Of a stretch of DNA of 64,000 nucleotides, positions 26,139 through 33,824 are shown piece after piece (within the stretch, counting starts at the first letter, position 1; every line of letters begins with the position of its first letter). The notes beneath the pieces are model-generated. The model searched no databases, had not been told where the DNA came from, and saw only the letters and a program-made list of their open reading frames with translations. The stretch is from JAJVID01 sp035714085 (lineage in GTDB: Bacteria; Acidobacteriota; Blastocatellia; RBC074). The translations under genes were made by a program, and so were the position numbers. The stretch lies in assembly GCA_035714085.1 (NCBI GenBank), contig DASTMP010000241.1, positions 16,068 to 80,067 of the forward strand. Reading direction: 5' to 3'.

Positions 26139-26999
26139 ATGTTACATCGTGTCGCTGCATACGCTCTCGAAACATGCCTGATCGTTTTCTGCGGTTTTAT
26201 GATTGCCTTCGGGCAGTCCGCCCAACCCAACAACGTCGCAAAAGAGGCTATTGACAAGGCGCAGGCCGCATATCTGAAGAAGGATTATGCTCTGGCGAGA
26301 CGGGAATTGGAGAGCGCGCTGGCGATCAGGATGGATTTGGCGGAAGCGCATCTGCTGCTTGGAATGGTAGCGTGGCAGGAAGGCAAGGTTGACGATGCGA
26401 TCAGATCATTGCAAGAGGCGGTTAAATATCAGCCCAATTATCCTGACGCCCATTATGTGATGGGAAAGCTCTACTTCGAGATGAGAAACTGGAAGCGCGC
26501 CGAGGAAGAGGCGAATCTGGCGTTAGGTCAGGGCTCGAAATTGGCCAACCTCCATGTTTTGCTTGGAGACATAGCCCTCGCGCGGTCACAATTTGAGCAG
26601 GCGGTGAAATTCCTAGAACAGGCGTTGGCGCAACCGTCTCTGAACAGCGATGTCGCAAACGAAACCCGGATGAAAATCGAGGCGGTGAAAAATTTTGTCG
26701 AATTTCAGGCGAACATGGGAAATAAGAATTTTCAGTTCCCCAAACATACCGCAAAAGCTCAGATACCGAAACCGGTTCCGTTTCGAGATGTGACGGTTAG
26801 ATTGGCGGGCATCCTCAATAATCAAGGGCGGTTTACGTCTCTTCTTGTTCTCGGGTCTTCGGATCGGCAGATGACGGAAAAATATTTGCAGTTTGCGGCT
26901 CAGAACCAATATACGCCTGCGACGAAGAACGGCGCGCCAGTGCCGATATGGTTCACAGTCGTGTATCAGACTTCAACTCGTATTGATGTGATTCGATAG
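26139..26999 (+). CDS. exported TPR protein with TonB-C-like tail
   Basis: 286 residues. A signal segment (LETCLIVFCGFMIAFGQSA) is followed by tetratricopeptide helices (about 35-180; AAYLKKDYALARRELESALAI, DAIRSLQEAVKYQPNYPDAHY, QFEQAVKFLEQALAQ). The C-terminal 80 residues (VTVRLAGILNNQGRFTS ... YTPATKNGAPVPIWFTVVYQ) have the layout of a TonB C-terminal domain. This TPR-plus-TonB_C arrangement is a periplasmic interaction protein type. It sits between trpC and trpF without overlapping either. Confidence 0.85.
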   Translation: MLHRVAAYALETCLIVFCGFMIAFGQSAQPNNVAKEAIDKAQAAYLKKDYALARRELESALAIRMDLAEAHLLLGMVAWQEGKVDDAIRSLQEAVKYQPNYPDAHYVMGKLYFEMRNWKRAEEEANLALGQGSKLANLHVLLGDIALARSQFEQAVKFLEQALAQPSLNSDVANETRMKIEAVKNFVEFQANMGNKNFQFPKHTAKAQIPKPVPFRDVTVRLAGILNNQGRFTSLLVLGSSDRQMTEKYLQFAAQNQYTPATKNGAPVPIWFTVVYQTSTRIDVIR

Positions 27000-27032
27000 T
27001 GGGCGCGAGGACGTAGGAGCGCGAAGGATCGA

Positions 27033-27662
27033 ATGGCGGTCAAGCTTAAAGTCTGCGGCGTCACCTCGCTCGAAGACGCTTGCGCGGCGGTTGATTGCGG
27101 CGCCGAATACCTGGGCTTCAACTTCTACCCGAAGAGCCCCCGCTACATCGCGCCGCCAGCGGCGCGAGCCGTCATCGAACGGTTGCCGGACGACATTATC
27201 AGCGTCGGAGTCTTTGTAAATGAACCTCGACCCGAAGACGTTGACGAGATTTTGCGCGCCAGCGGGGCGCGGATGGCCCAACTGCACGGCGACGAATCGC
27301 CTGATTATTGCGCCAGCGTTGGAGCGGATCGCGTGATTAAAGCCTTGCGCATTAGCGAGAATTTCGACGCGCGACGCGTCCTGGATTATCCGGCGTCGGC
27401 GATCCTGCTCGACGCTTACGACGCGAAGCTTTATGGCGGCACAGGCCGGACGGCCAATTGGACGATTGCGCGCGAAGCGGCGAGGTTGACCAGGGTTTTT
27501 CTGGCCGGCGGGCTGTCGCCAGAAAACATCGTTGAAGCGATTCGCGCGGTCGAACCGTTCGCGGTCGATGTCAACAGCGGAGTCGAAAGCGCGCCGGGGC
27601 GTAAAGACGCGACTAAATTGCAAACACTGCGCAATAGAATGAAAGGGGAATGTGGGCAATGA
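27033..27662 (+). CDS. trpF: phosphoribosylanthranilate isomerase
   Basis: 209 residues, the Amadori isomerase of tryptophan synthesis. KLKVCGVTSLEDACAAVDCGAEYLGFNFYPKSPRYI carries the catalytic Cys. VGVFVNE, LHGDESPDYC, LLDAYDAKLYGGTGRTANWTIA with the catalytic Asp, LAGGLSPENIVEAI and VDVNSGVESAPGRKD complete the pattern. It is separate from trpC, not fused. The stop overlaps the propeller gene start (ATGA at 27659). Confidence 0.97.
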   Translation: MAVKLKVCGVTSLEDACAAVDCGAEYLGFNFYPKSPRYIAPPAARAVIERLPDDIISVGVFVNEPRPEDVDEILRASGARMAQLHGDESPDYCASVGADRVIKALRISENFDARRVLDYPASAILLDAYDAKLYGGTGRTANWTIAREAARLTRVFLAGGLSPENIVEAIRAVEPFAVDVNSGVESAPGRKDATKLQTLRNRMKGECGQ

Positions 27663-28999
27663 TTACCAAGAGTCAGGCATGCGCCACTATCGGTTTTACT
27701 TTGGCCGTCCTCTTTAGCTGTCAGATGAGCGGAGACAGGCTCGGGCCGGCGGCAGCGCGATCATTCACGAACGATGTGAGTGAGGTAGGAATTCAACAGG
27801 GCGAGGTCTCGGATCGCTCTTGGGACCGGCTCAGCTCGGACGGGACAATGTATGGGGTGAACTGCCGACGCACGCGCGTCTATGATGCTCAAGGATTGCA
27901 AGAACCCAAGTCCGTGCTTTGGAAGACCTCGAAGTTATTCACCATATACCCAACAGGAGCTGATTTTTCGATTTTGGACCCAGGGTTTCGCATCCCATCC
28001 CGCCCGGTTCCGATTTATCACGGGGCGCGGAGCATTATAACGGCTAACAAAGAAGCGTATTTCTTACAGTGGGTGAGCAATAGCGATTCGTTGTTTGTGA
28101 TTGATCTGCAAACCGGAGAGACCAAAAAGATACTCAAGTTACAGGGCGGTAATTTCTCCGGGCCTACAGTCGCAGGCGCCTTACTCTTTGTGGGGGAGAG
28201 CAGGGGCAGCTATTACGCTTTAGACCGCCGAGATTGGAAAATGAAGTGGGAAATAGACAAGAAGGGTTATAACGATTATGGAATTGCTCCGGCTGTAGTT
28301 GATGGGACGATCTATTTTGGCTGCGATAAGCTCATCTTTGAGCCGATTGTAGGACCCTTCGACAATACTAAGAGAAAAGGCAGCGTATTTGCGGTTGACG
28401 CGCTGACTGGAGCGCAAAAGTGGATGTTTACAGTCGATGGGATTCCAACGCCCATTGCCGTCTCTGACGGGATCATCTATTTGGGTGATGATGATCGTCA
28501 TCTCTTCGCCGTGAACGCCAAAGACGGGAAAGAGATTTGGCAGTTTAAAGCTTCGGATAACCTCAGGATGCCGTCGATTATGGAAGGACGCGCCTTTTTT
28601 AGTGATGATGGCGGCAATCTTTATGCGGTGGACCTAAAAAATGGAAAAGCCATCTGGAAAGCCGCAAAGAAGAATAAGGTGGCTACGGTATTGGCCGCAT
28701 ATAACAAGTTGGTTTATTACGGCGGAAGGGAAAATAGCCTGTACGCGGTGGACGCGCTCACAGGCGAGGAGAAGTGGGTATATCGAACAGAAAAACCATG
28801 TCCTGCGCCAGTGGCGGCGAATGGGGTGATTTACGTCGCCTGCTGGGACAATACGCTTCTTGCGATTGACGCGGAGAGCGGACAAGAGAGGTGGAAGTAT
28901 AAAACTCCACATCGCCCTATTTCTCATCCTGTTGTTGGCAACGGAATCATCTATTATCTCGATGAAGAAGGAATCATGTATGCTCTCGGCTCTTCCTGA
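27659..28999 (+). CDS. beta-propeller (PQQ-like) exported protein, possible lipoprotein
   Basis: About 446 residues from ATG 27659 in the ATGA overlap with trpF, with GAAAGGGG upstream (ATG 27650 is too close to that site). The N-terminus has a hydrophobic run ending LFSC, a possible lipobox. The mature part has propeller blades: DLQTGETKKILKL, DALTGAQKWMF, NAKDGKEIWQF, DLKNGKAIWKA, DALTGEEKWVY and DAESGQERWKY. It resembles BamB-like and PQQ-like propellers, but the cargo is unknown. Its GC content looks lower than its neighbours. The 3-prime end overlaps trpB by 20 bases. Confidence 0.85.
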   Translation: MITKSQACATIGFTLAVLFSCQMSGDRLGPAAARSFTNDVSEVGIQQGEVSDRSWDRLSSDGTMYGVNCRRTRVYDAQGLQEPKSVLWKTSKLFTIYPTGADFSILDPGFRIPSRPVPIYHGARSIITANKEAYFLQWVSNSDSLFVIDLQTGETKKILKLQGGNFSGPTVAGALLFVGESRGSYYALDRRDWKMKWEIDKKGYNDYGIAPAVVDGTIYFGCDKLIFEPIVGPFDNTKRKGSVFAVDALTGAQKWMFTVDGIPTPIAVSDGIIYLGDDDRHLFAVNAKDGKEIWQFKASDNLRMPSIMEGRAFFSDDGGNLYAVDLKNGKAIWKAAKKNKVATVLAAYNKLVYYGGRENSLYAVDALTGEEKWVYRTEKPCPAPVAANGVIYVACWDNTLLAIDAESGQERWKYKTPHRPISHPVVGNGIIYYLDEEGIMYALGSS

Positions 29000-30188
29000 T
29001 GCAAACGGCCATTTCGGTCAGTACGGTGGCAGCTTCGTGCCGGAGACGCTGATGCATCCGCTCGAAGAGCTGAAAGCCGCATACGCCGAAGCGCTCGCCG
29101 ACGAATCGTTTCAACGCGAGTTTGAAACATTGCTGCGCGAATACGTGGGCCGCCCGACGCCGATCACGTTCGCCGAACGGCTCAGCAAACACCTGGGCGG
29201 CGCGCGAATTTTCCTGAAGCGCGAAGACCTCAACCACACCGGCGCGCACAAGATCAACAACGCCGTCGGCCAAATCCTGCTGGCCAAAAGGATGGGCAAG
29301 CGGCGGATCATCGCCGAAACCGGCGCGGGGCAGCACGGCGTGGCGACCGCAACGGTCTGCGCGCTCGCGGGGTTGCAATGCGTGGTCTACATGGGCACGG
29401 AGGACATGCGGCGGCAGGCGTTGAATGTTTTCCGCATGCGGTTGCTTGGCGCCGAAGTGGTCGGCGTTGAATCGGGCAGCAAGACTCTGAAAGACGCGAT
29501 CAACGAAGCGCTGCGCGATTGGGTGACCAACGTGGCCGACACGCATTACCTGCTCGGCTCTGTTTTAGGCCCGCACCCGTACCCGACGATGGTGCGCGAT
29601 TTCCAGAGCGTGATCGGGCGCGAAGCTCGCGCGCAGATGCTGGAACGCTGCGGGCGCTTGCCAGACTACCTGGTCGCCTGCGTCGGCGGCGGCAGCAACG
29701 CGATGGGGCTGTTCCACGCGTTCTTGAACGACGCCGGCGTGAAGATGATCGGCGTCGAAGCCGGCGGCCGCGGCTACGCGCTGGGCGAACACGCGGCGAG
29801 ATTTCTGGAGGAAGGCGGAGGGCGCGTAGGCGTATTGCAGGGCACGCGCAGTTACGTCCTGCAGGACGACCGCGGCCAGGTCGCGTTGACGCATTCGGTC
29901 TCAGCCGGTCTCGATTACGCCAGCGTCGGCCCCGAACACGCTTACTTGCATGACATCCGGCGCGCCGAATATGTTTCGGCGAACGACGGCGAGGCGCTGG
30001 AAGCGTTTCAATCGCTGGCGAAGATGGAAGGGATCATCCCCGCGCTGGAATCGTCGCACGCCGTCGCTCATGTGATGAAGCTCGCGCCGCGATTGTCAAG
30101 AGACGAGATTGTTCTGATCAACCTTTCGGGGCGCGGCGATAAGGATGTCAACACGGTCGCCGAACATTTACAGTACGGGGAGCGTTAG
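28980..30188 (+). CDS. trpB: tryptophan synthase beta subunit
   Basis: 402 residues from ATG 28980 (MLSALPDANGHFGQYGGSFVPETL), with GAAGGA nine bases upstream. The start lies inside the end of the propeller gene. It joins indole and serine using PLP. REDLNHTGAHKINNAVGQ carries the PLP lysine, ETGAGQHGVATA the substrate loop, GGGSNAMGLFHAF the phosphate-binding glycines, and GLDYASVGPEHAYL and NLSGRGDKDV the C-terminal blocks. The stop codon is inside an 82-bp palindrome. Confidence 0.97.
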   Translation: MLSALPDANGHFGQYGGSFVPETLMHPLEELKAAYAEALADESFQREFETLLREYVGRPTPITFAERLSKHLGGARIFLKREDLNHTGAHKINNAVGQILLAKRMGKRRIIAETGAGQHGVATATVCALAGLQCVVYMGTEDMRRQALNVFRMRLLGAEVVGVESGSKTLKDAINEALRDWVTNVADTHYLLGSVLGPHPYPTMVRDFQSVIGREARAQMLERCGRLPDYLVACVGGGSNAMGLFHAFLNDAGVKMIGVEAGGRGYALGEHAARFLEEGGGRVGVLQGTRSYVLQDDRGQVALTHSVSAGLDYASVGPEHAYLHDIRRAEYVSANDGEALEAFQSLAKMEGIIPALESSHAVAHVMKLAPRLSRDEIVLINLSGRGDKDVNTVAEHLQYGER

Positions 30189-30252
30189 CGACCTGAGCAT
30201 CGATCATGTGGCCACATGATCGATGCTCAGGTCGCTAACGCTCCCCGTACTG
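30171..30252. repeat. 82-bp perfect palindrome spanning the trpB stop codon
   Basis: The left arm 30171-30211 and right arm 30212-30252 are exact reverse complements (41 bp each) with no spacer; the centre is CATGTGG|CCACATG. The last codons and stop of trpB lie in the left arm. The RNA could form a very long hairpin that ends or stabilises the trpB message. DNA of this shape can also arise from replication fold-back or an assembly artefact. Confidence 0.95.
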
Positions 30253-30346
30253 CGCCGACGTCCAACTCTCGAAGTATTTATGGCAGCCTGTATTTAGAAG
30301 CTATGGAACGCGGATGGCGCTTTATACACCCAATCAAGGAGAATAA

Positions 30347-31612
30347 ATGAAACGAAATGCGACCCTCTTGCGAAGCCTTTGCATCGCGGCGCTCACCTTG
30401 CCTTTGATCGCCTTCGGTCAGGCGTCGAAGCAGGCGCCCAAGCCGAATCGAATCGTCATCAAATCCGACGGATTGCCGGAGCCGTTCAAAACCGAATCGG
30501 TGCGCAATCAGCCCAAGGTGGTTCCACAGCCTGAAGGCGCGAAGCTCGAACTCCCACAGGGGTTCGAACTGAACGTCTTCAGCGAAGGCGATTACAAAGA
30601 ACCGCGCTGGATCCACGAAGGGCCGAACGGCGATCTGTTTTTGACCGATTCCCACCGGGAGGCCAACTCGATCTTCCTGCTGCGCGACTCGAATAAGGAC
30701 GGAAAGATCGACAACGCCACCGAGCGATTCACATTCGCCACGGGATTGAACAAGCCGTTCGGAATGGCGATTCAGAAGGTCGGCGCTCAAACGTATTTTT
30801 ACGTCGGTAACACCGATTCCGTCGTCCGCTTCAAGTACCAGGTTGGCCAGACGAAGCTAGAAGGCCCGCCGGAGAAGCTCATCGATTTGCCGATAGGCGG
30901 CCATTGGACGCGAGACGTGCTCTTCAGCCGCGACGGCAAGAAGATGTATGTCGCGGTCGGGTCGGGATCGAACGTCAACGAAGGCGAGCCGCCAATTCGC
31001 GCCGCGATCAACGAATACAATCCCGACGGCACTGGCCACCGCATCTTTGCTGAGGGGATCCGCAATCCGGTCGGCCTGGCCTGGAATCCAGCGAACGGCG
31101 AGCTGTGGACGGCCGTGAATGAGCGCGACCTGCTTGGCGATGATCTTGTGCCCGAATACGCGACCTCGGTCAAAGATGGGGGCTTTTACGGCTGGCCCGA
31201 TTCATACATCGGCAAGACTCTCGACCCGCGCGTCAAGAGTCCGCGAATGAATCTGGTCGAGCGGGCGATCATTCCCGACGTGCTGATCGAGCCCCATGGG
31301 GCCGCTCTCGGCATTGAGTTTTACACGGGCAAGATGTTTCCGAAGGAGTACGTGGGCAACGCGTTCATCGCGCTGCACGGCTCGTGGAACCGCTCGAAGC
31401 GAAGCGGATACAAAGTCATCCGCATCCCCTTCGAGAAGGGCAAGCCTGAAGGCGGCTACGAAAACTTTCTCACCGGTTGGGTTCCCGACGAGTCCGGCCA
31501 GGAGGTGTGGGGACGGCCGGTCGGCGTGAGGATGATTCGCGACGGTTCGTTGCTGGTCGTTGACGACGGCGGGAAGAAAGTATGGCGCGTGACCTATAAG
31601 GGGAAGAAGTGA
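30347..31612 (+). CDS. exported sorbosone/glucose dehydrogenase-type beta-propeller (PQQ-dependent sugar dehydrogenase family)
   Basis: 421 residues, signal peptide at the start (LRSLCIAALTLPLIAFGQA), AAGGAG ribosome site upstream. The family (L-sorbosone dehydrogenase/soluble glucose dehydrogenase-like) forms a six-bladed propeller that oxidises sugars with PQQ. LPQGFELNVFSEG, RWIHEGPNGDLFLTDS, LLRDSNKDGKIDN, GLNKPFGMAI, GGHWTRDVLFSRDGKKMYVAVGSGSN, EGIRNPVGLAWNP and HGSWNRSKRSGYKVIRIPF are typical. The catalytic His of soluble glucose dehydrogenases is plausible at GGHWTRD. It sits between trpB and trpA with repeats on both sides. Confidence 0.9.
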   Translation: MKRNATLLRSLCIAALTLPLIAFGQASKQAPKPNRIVIKSDGLPEPFKTESVRNQPKVVPQPEGAKLELPQGFELNVFSEGDYKEPRWIHEGPNGDLFLTDSHREANSIFLLRDSNKDGKIDNATERFTFATGLNKPFGMAIQKVGAQTYFYVGNTDSVVRFKYQVGQTKLEGPPEKLIDLPIGGHWTRDVLFSRDGKKMYVAVGSGSNVNEGEPPIRAAINEYNPDGTGHRIFAEGIRNPVGLAWNPANGELWTAVNERDLLGDDLVPEYATSVKDGGFYGWPDSYIGKTLDPRVKSPRMNLVERAIIPDVLIEPHGAALGIEFYTGKMFPKEYVGNAFIALHGSWNRSKRSGYKVIRIPFEKGKPEGGYENFLTGWVPDESGQEVWGRPVGVRMIRDGSLLVVDDGGKKVWRVTYKGKK

Positions 31613-31616
31613 GAAA

Positions 31617-31755
31617 GGGGGGGGAGTGGGGGAGCGTGGGAGCGGGGGAGCGGGAGAGCGGGAGACAAAGAGACAAGGAGACAAGGAAAGATATATTTCT
31701 TTCTCTCGCTCCCTCACTCTCCCGCTCCCCCGCTCCTGCTCTCCCGCTCTCAAAT
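31617..31755. repeat. GAGCGGGAG inverted repeat upstream of trpA
   Basis: The left half is GGGGGAGTGGGGGAGCG and GAGCGGGAGAGCGGGAG words; the right half is CTCCCTCACTCTCCCGCTCC and CTCCCGCTCTC. The two halves are complementary around an AT-rich spacer near 31687-31702. It is related in word content to the repeat before trpE; both end in CTCCCGCTCTCAA followed by (A/G)AT and the next gene. Confidence 0.92.
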
Positions 31756-31757
31756 AT

Positions 31758-32549
31758 ATGACTCGTATTACCGCAAAGTTTGAAGAATTGAGAAGGGAGG
31801 GGCGCAAAGCCTTCATCCCATATATCACCGCGGGCGATCCTGACCTGGAGACGACAGAACGCCTGCTGCTCGCGCTCGCCGATGCGGGCGTCGACGTGAT
31901 CGAGCTCGGCGTCCCGTTCTCCGACCCGATGGCTGATGGGCCGGTGATTCAACGGGCGTCGGAGCGCGCGTTGAAAAACCCGATCGGAGTCGCCGACATT
32001 CTGCCCGTAGTCGAACGCGTGCGCGAACGCAGCGACATTCCGATCCTGCTTTTCACCTACTTCAACCCGCTGATGCAATTTTCCGCCGCCAACGTCGGCG
32101 AGGAGTTGAAGCTGGCGGGCGTTGACGGCGCGCTGGTGACCGATTTGATTCCTGAAGAGGCCGGGGATTTTGTCGCCGGGATGCGTCGCGCCGGCCTCGA
32201 CACGGTTTTTCTCGTCGCGCCGACCTCGACTGACGAACGGATCGGAATAATCGCCGAGCGCTCCACTGGATTCATTTACGTGGTCGCGCGAACCGGTGTG
32301 ACCGGAATGCGTGAAAGCGATTCGGCCCAGGTCCGAAAGCTTGTCGAACGCGTTAGGCGGCATTCAGACTTGCCCGTCGCGGTCGGCTTCGGCGTTTCAA
32401 AACCGGAGCATGTGCGCGATGTGTGGAATTACGCTGACGGCGCGGTGGTCGGCTCGCGTTTGGTGTTGGAGATCGAAGAACATCTAGGCTCGCAACAACT
32501 CGTTGATCGGGTCGCGCAGCTTGCGCGAGATCTGAGGGGCGCGAAATGA
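31758..32549 (+). CDS. trpA: tryptophan synthase alpha subunit
   Basis: 263 residues from ATG 31758 (MTRITAKFEELRREG), which comes right after the repeat without a Shine-Dalgarno site. It releases indole from indole-glycerol phosphate. AFIPYITAGDPDLETT, IELGVPFSDPMADGPVIQ with the catalytic Glu, DGALVTDLIPEEA with the catalytic Asp, FLVAPTSTDERI, FIYVVARTGVTG, VGFGVSKPEHV and DGAVVGSRLV are canonical. The stop overlaps the nucleoside phosphorylase start (ATGA). Confidence 0.97.
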   Translation: MTRITAKFEELRREGRKAFIPYITAGDPDLETTERLLLALADAGVDVIELGVPFSDPMADGPVIQRASERALKNPIGVADILPVVERVRERSDIPILLFTYFNPLMQFSAANVGEELKLAGVDGALVTDLIPEEAGDFVAGMRRAGLDTVFLVAPTSTDERIGIIAERSTGFIYVVARTGVTGMRESDSAQVRKLVERVRRHSDLPVAVGFGVSKPEHVRDVWNYADGAVVGSRLVLEIEEHLGSQQLVDRVAQLARDLRGAK

Positions 32550-33313
32550 CATACAACGACATTCCTATTCTGGAATTCGATCCGGCAAGCGACGCCGCGC
32601 TCGACCCGCACCGCCTGATCGAGCGAATTGATATGCCCGAACATTGCGTCATCTGCTTCTTCCAGGACGTCATCGCCGAGCTGATCGAGGTTCATCACGC
32701 GCGTGTGCTGGCGCATCAGCGTAGCGAGATCGGATTGCACCCGATTTATGAAATTGACTTCGAAGGGCGGCCTGTGGCGTTCTTTCACCCCGGCGTAGGC
32801 GCATCGCTCGGCGCCGGATTGCTTGAAGAAGTTATCGCGCGGGGCGGGCGCAAATTCATCGCCTGCGGCGGCGCGGGCGTGCTCGATCGCGAGATCGCTT
32901 GCGGTCGCGTTGTCATCCCTACTTCGGCTGTGCGCGATGAAGGCACGTCGTACCACTACCTGCCTCCGGGCCGCGAAGTGGCCGCAAGCCTTGAAGGAGT
33001 GACGGCGCTGGAACGCACTCTCAAGGCGCACAATGTTGATTACCTCATTGGCAAGACATGGACCACCGACGCCATCTACCGCGAGACCAGGTCGAAGGTA
33101 GAGCGACGACGGCGCGAGGGCTGTTTAACTGTGGAGATGGAAGCGGCGGCGTTCTTCGCGGTCGCTCAGTTTCGCGGCGTCTTGTTCGCGCAACTTCTTT
33201 ATGGCGGCGACGACGTCAGCGGCGAGCACTGGGACTCGCGCCAATGGGACAAACAGAGTTCGGTGCGCGAGAGGTTGTTCTGGCTGGCGGTGGAGTCCTG
33301 TCTGGAATTGTAG
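32546..33313 (+). CDS. nucleoside phosphorylase (PNP/uridine phosphorylase family)
   Basis: 255 residues. The family cleaves nucleosides with phosphate to base and pentose-1-phosphate. The core shows FFHPGVGASLGAGLLEEVIARGGRKFIACGGAGVL, YLIGKTWTTDAIYRET, and CLTVEMEAAAFFAVAQFRG, the Met-Glu ribose-binding motif. Substrate preference cannot be told from sequence. It overlaps trpA by four bases. Confidence 0.9.
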   Translation: MTYNDIPILEFDPASDAALDPHRLIERIDMPEHCVICFFQDVIAELIEVHHARVLAHQRSEIGLHPIYEIDFEGRPVAFFHPGVGASLGAGLLEEVIARGGRKFIACGGAGVLDREIACGRVVIPTSAVRDEGTSYHYLPPGREVAASLEGVTALERTLKAHNVDYLIGKTWTTDAIYRETRSKVERRRREGCLTVEMEAAAFFAVAQFRGVLFAQLLYGGDDVSGEHWDSRQWDKQSSVRERLFWLAVESCLEL

Positions 33314-33343
33314 TTCGTCGTCGGCCCATGAGTGAAAATGGAA

Positions 33344-33408
33344 TAGCGCCGCGCGTAAGCAGGCGGTGGACTGATTAAGCCCCGCTTGCTTACACGCGCG
33401 GTACTGTT
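33344..33408. repeat. CCGCGCGTAAGCA / TGCTTACACGCGCGG hairpin
   Basis: Left arm at 33350-33364 (CCGCGCGTAAGCAGG) and right arm at about 33383-33401 (CGCTTGCTTACACGCGCGG) are nearly complementary, around a 20-nt loop, in the 114-bp gap before the chorismate mutase gene. It may be a terminator or a processing hairpin. Confidence 0.7.
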
Positions 33409-33427
33409 CTGAAGCGCAGTATCGAAT

Positions 33428-33739
33428 ATGAGCGAAGAGAACAGCGACGAAAAGTCGATTGAGCATTGGCGAATCCGGATTGATGAGATCGATCTCGAAC
33501 TGGTCAGGCTCTTCAACGAACGGACGCAGTGCGCCGTCGAGATCGGCCACATCAAAAAGCGTCTGGGGCTGGAGATCTATTCGCCGACGCGCGAAGCGCA
33601 GGTCATCGCCAACGTCACCACCGCGAACACTGGCCCGCTCGACGCCGAAGCCATCCGCCGCCTTTTCGAGCGCGTGATTGACGAGGCGCGGAGAATCGAA
33701 CGCATCGAGGCAAGTAAAGAAGAAGGGAATGGGGAGTAA
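33428..33739 (+). CDS. aroQ: chorismate mutase (AroQ class)
   Basis: 103 residues, an all-helical single-domain AroQ that converts chorismate to prephenate, the entry to phenylalanine and tyrosine. IRIDEIDLELVRLFNERTQCAVEIGHIKKRLGLEIYSPTREAQVI has the expected Arg and Lys residues of the first helices and loop; the rest is the C-terminal helix. The next genes are a DAHP-synthase homologue and prephenate dehydrogenase, so it fits a tyrosine/phenylalanine branch. It is not fused to either neighbour. The start lacks a clear ribosome site. Confidence 0.93.
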   Translation: MSEENSDEKSIEHWRIRIDEIDLELVRLFNERTQCAVEIGHIKKRLGLEIYSPTREAQVIANVTTANTGPLDAEAIRRLFERVIDEARRIERIEASKEEGNGE

Positions 33740-33740
33740 G

Positions 33741-33820
33741 GAGTGGGCAGTGGGTAGTGGATAGTGGGCAGTCGGAACCCACCGCCTACTGCCCACTATC
33801 CACTACCCACTGCCCACTGT
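33741..33820. repeat. GGGCAGTGGGTAGTGG inverted repeat before the DAHP synthase homologue
   Basis: The left arm (AGTGGGCAGTGGGTAGTGGATAGTGGGCAG) pairs with the right arm (CTGCCCACTATCCACTACCCACTGCCCACT) across a 15-nt or so spacer. The arm ends about five bases before the next ATG. It belongs to the same word family as the repeats near 7884-8027 and 55718-55790. Confidence 0.92.
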
Positions 33821-33824
33821 TTTT

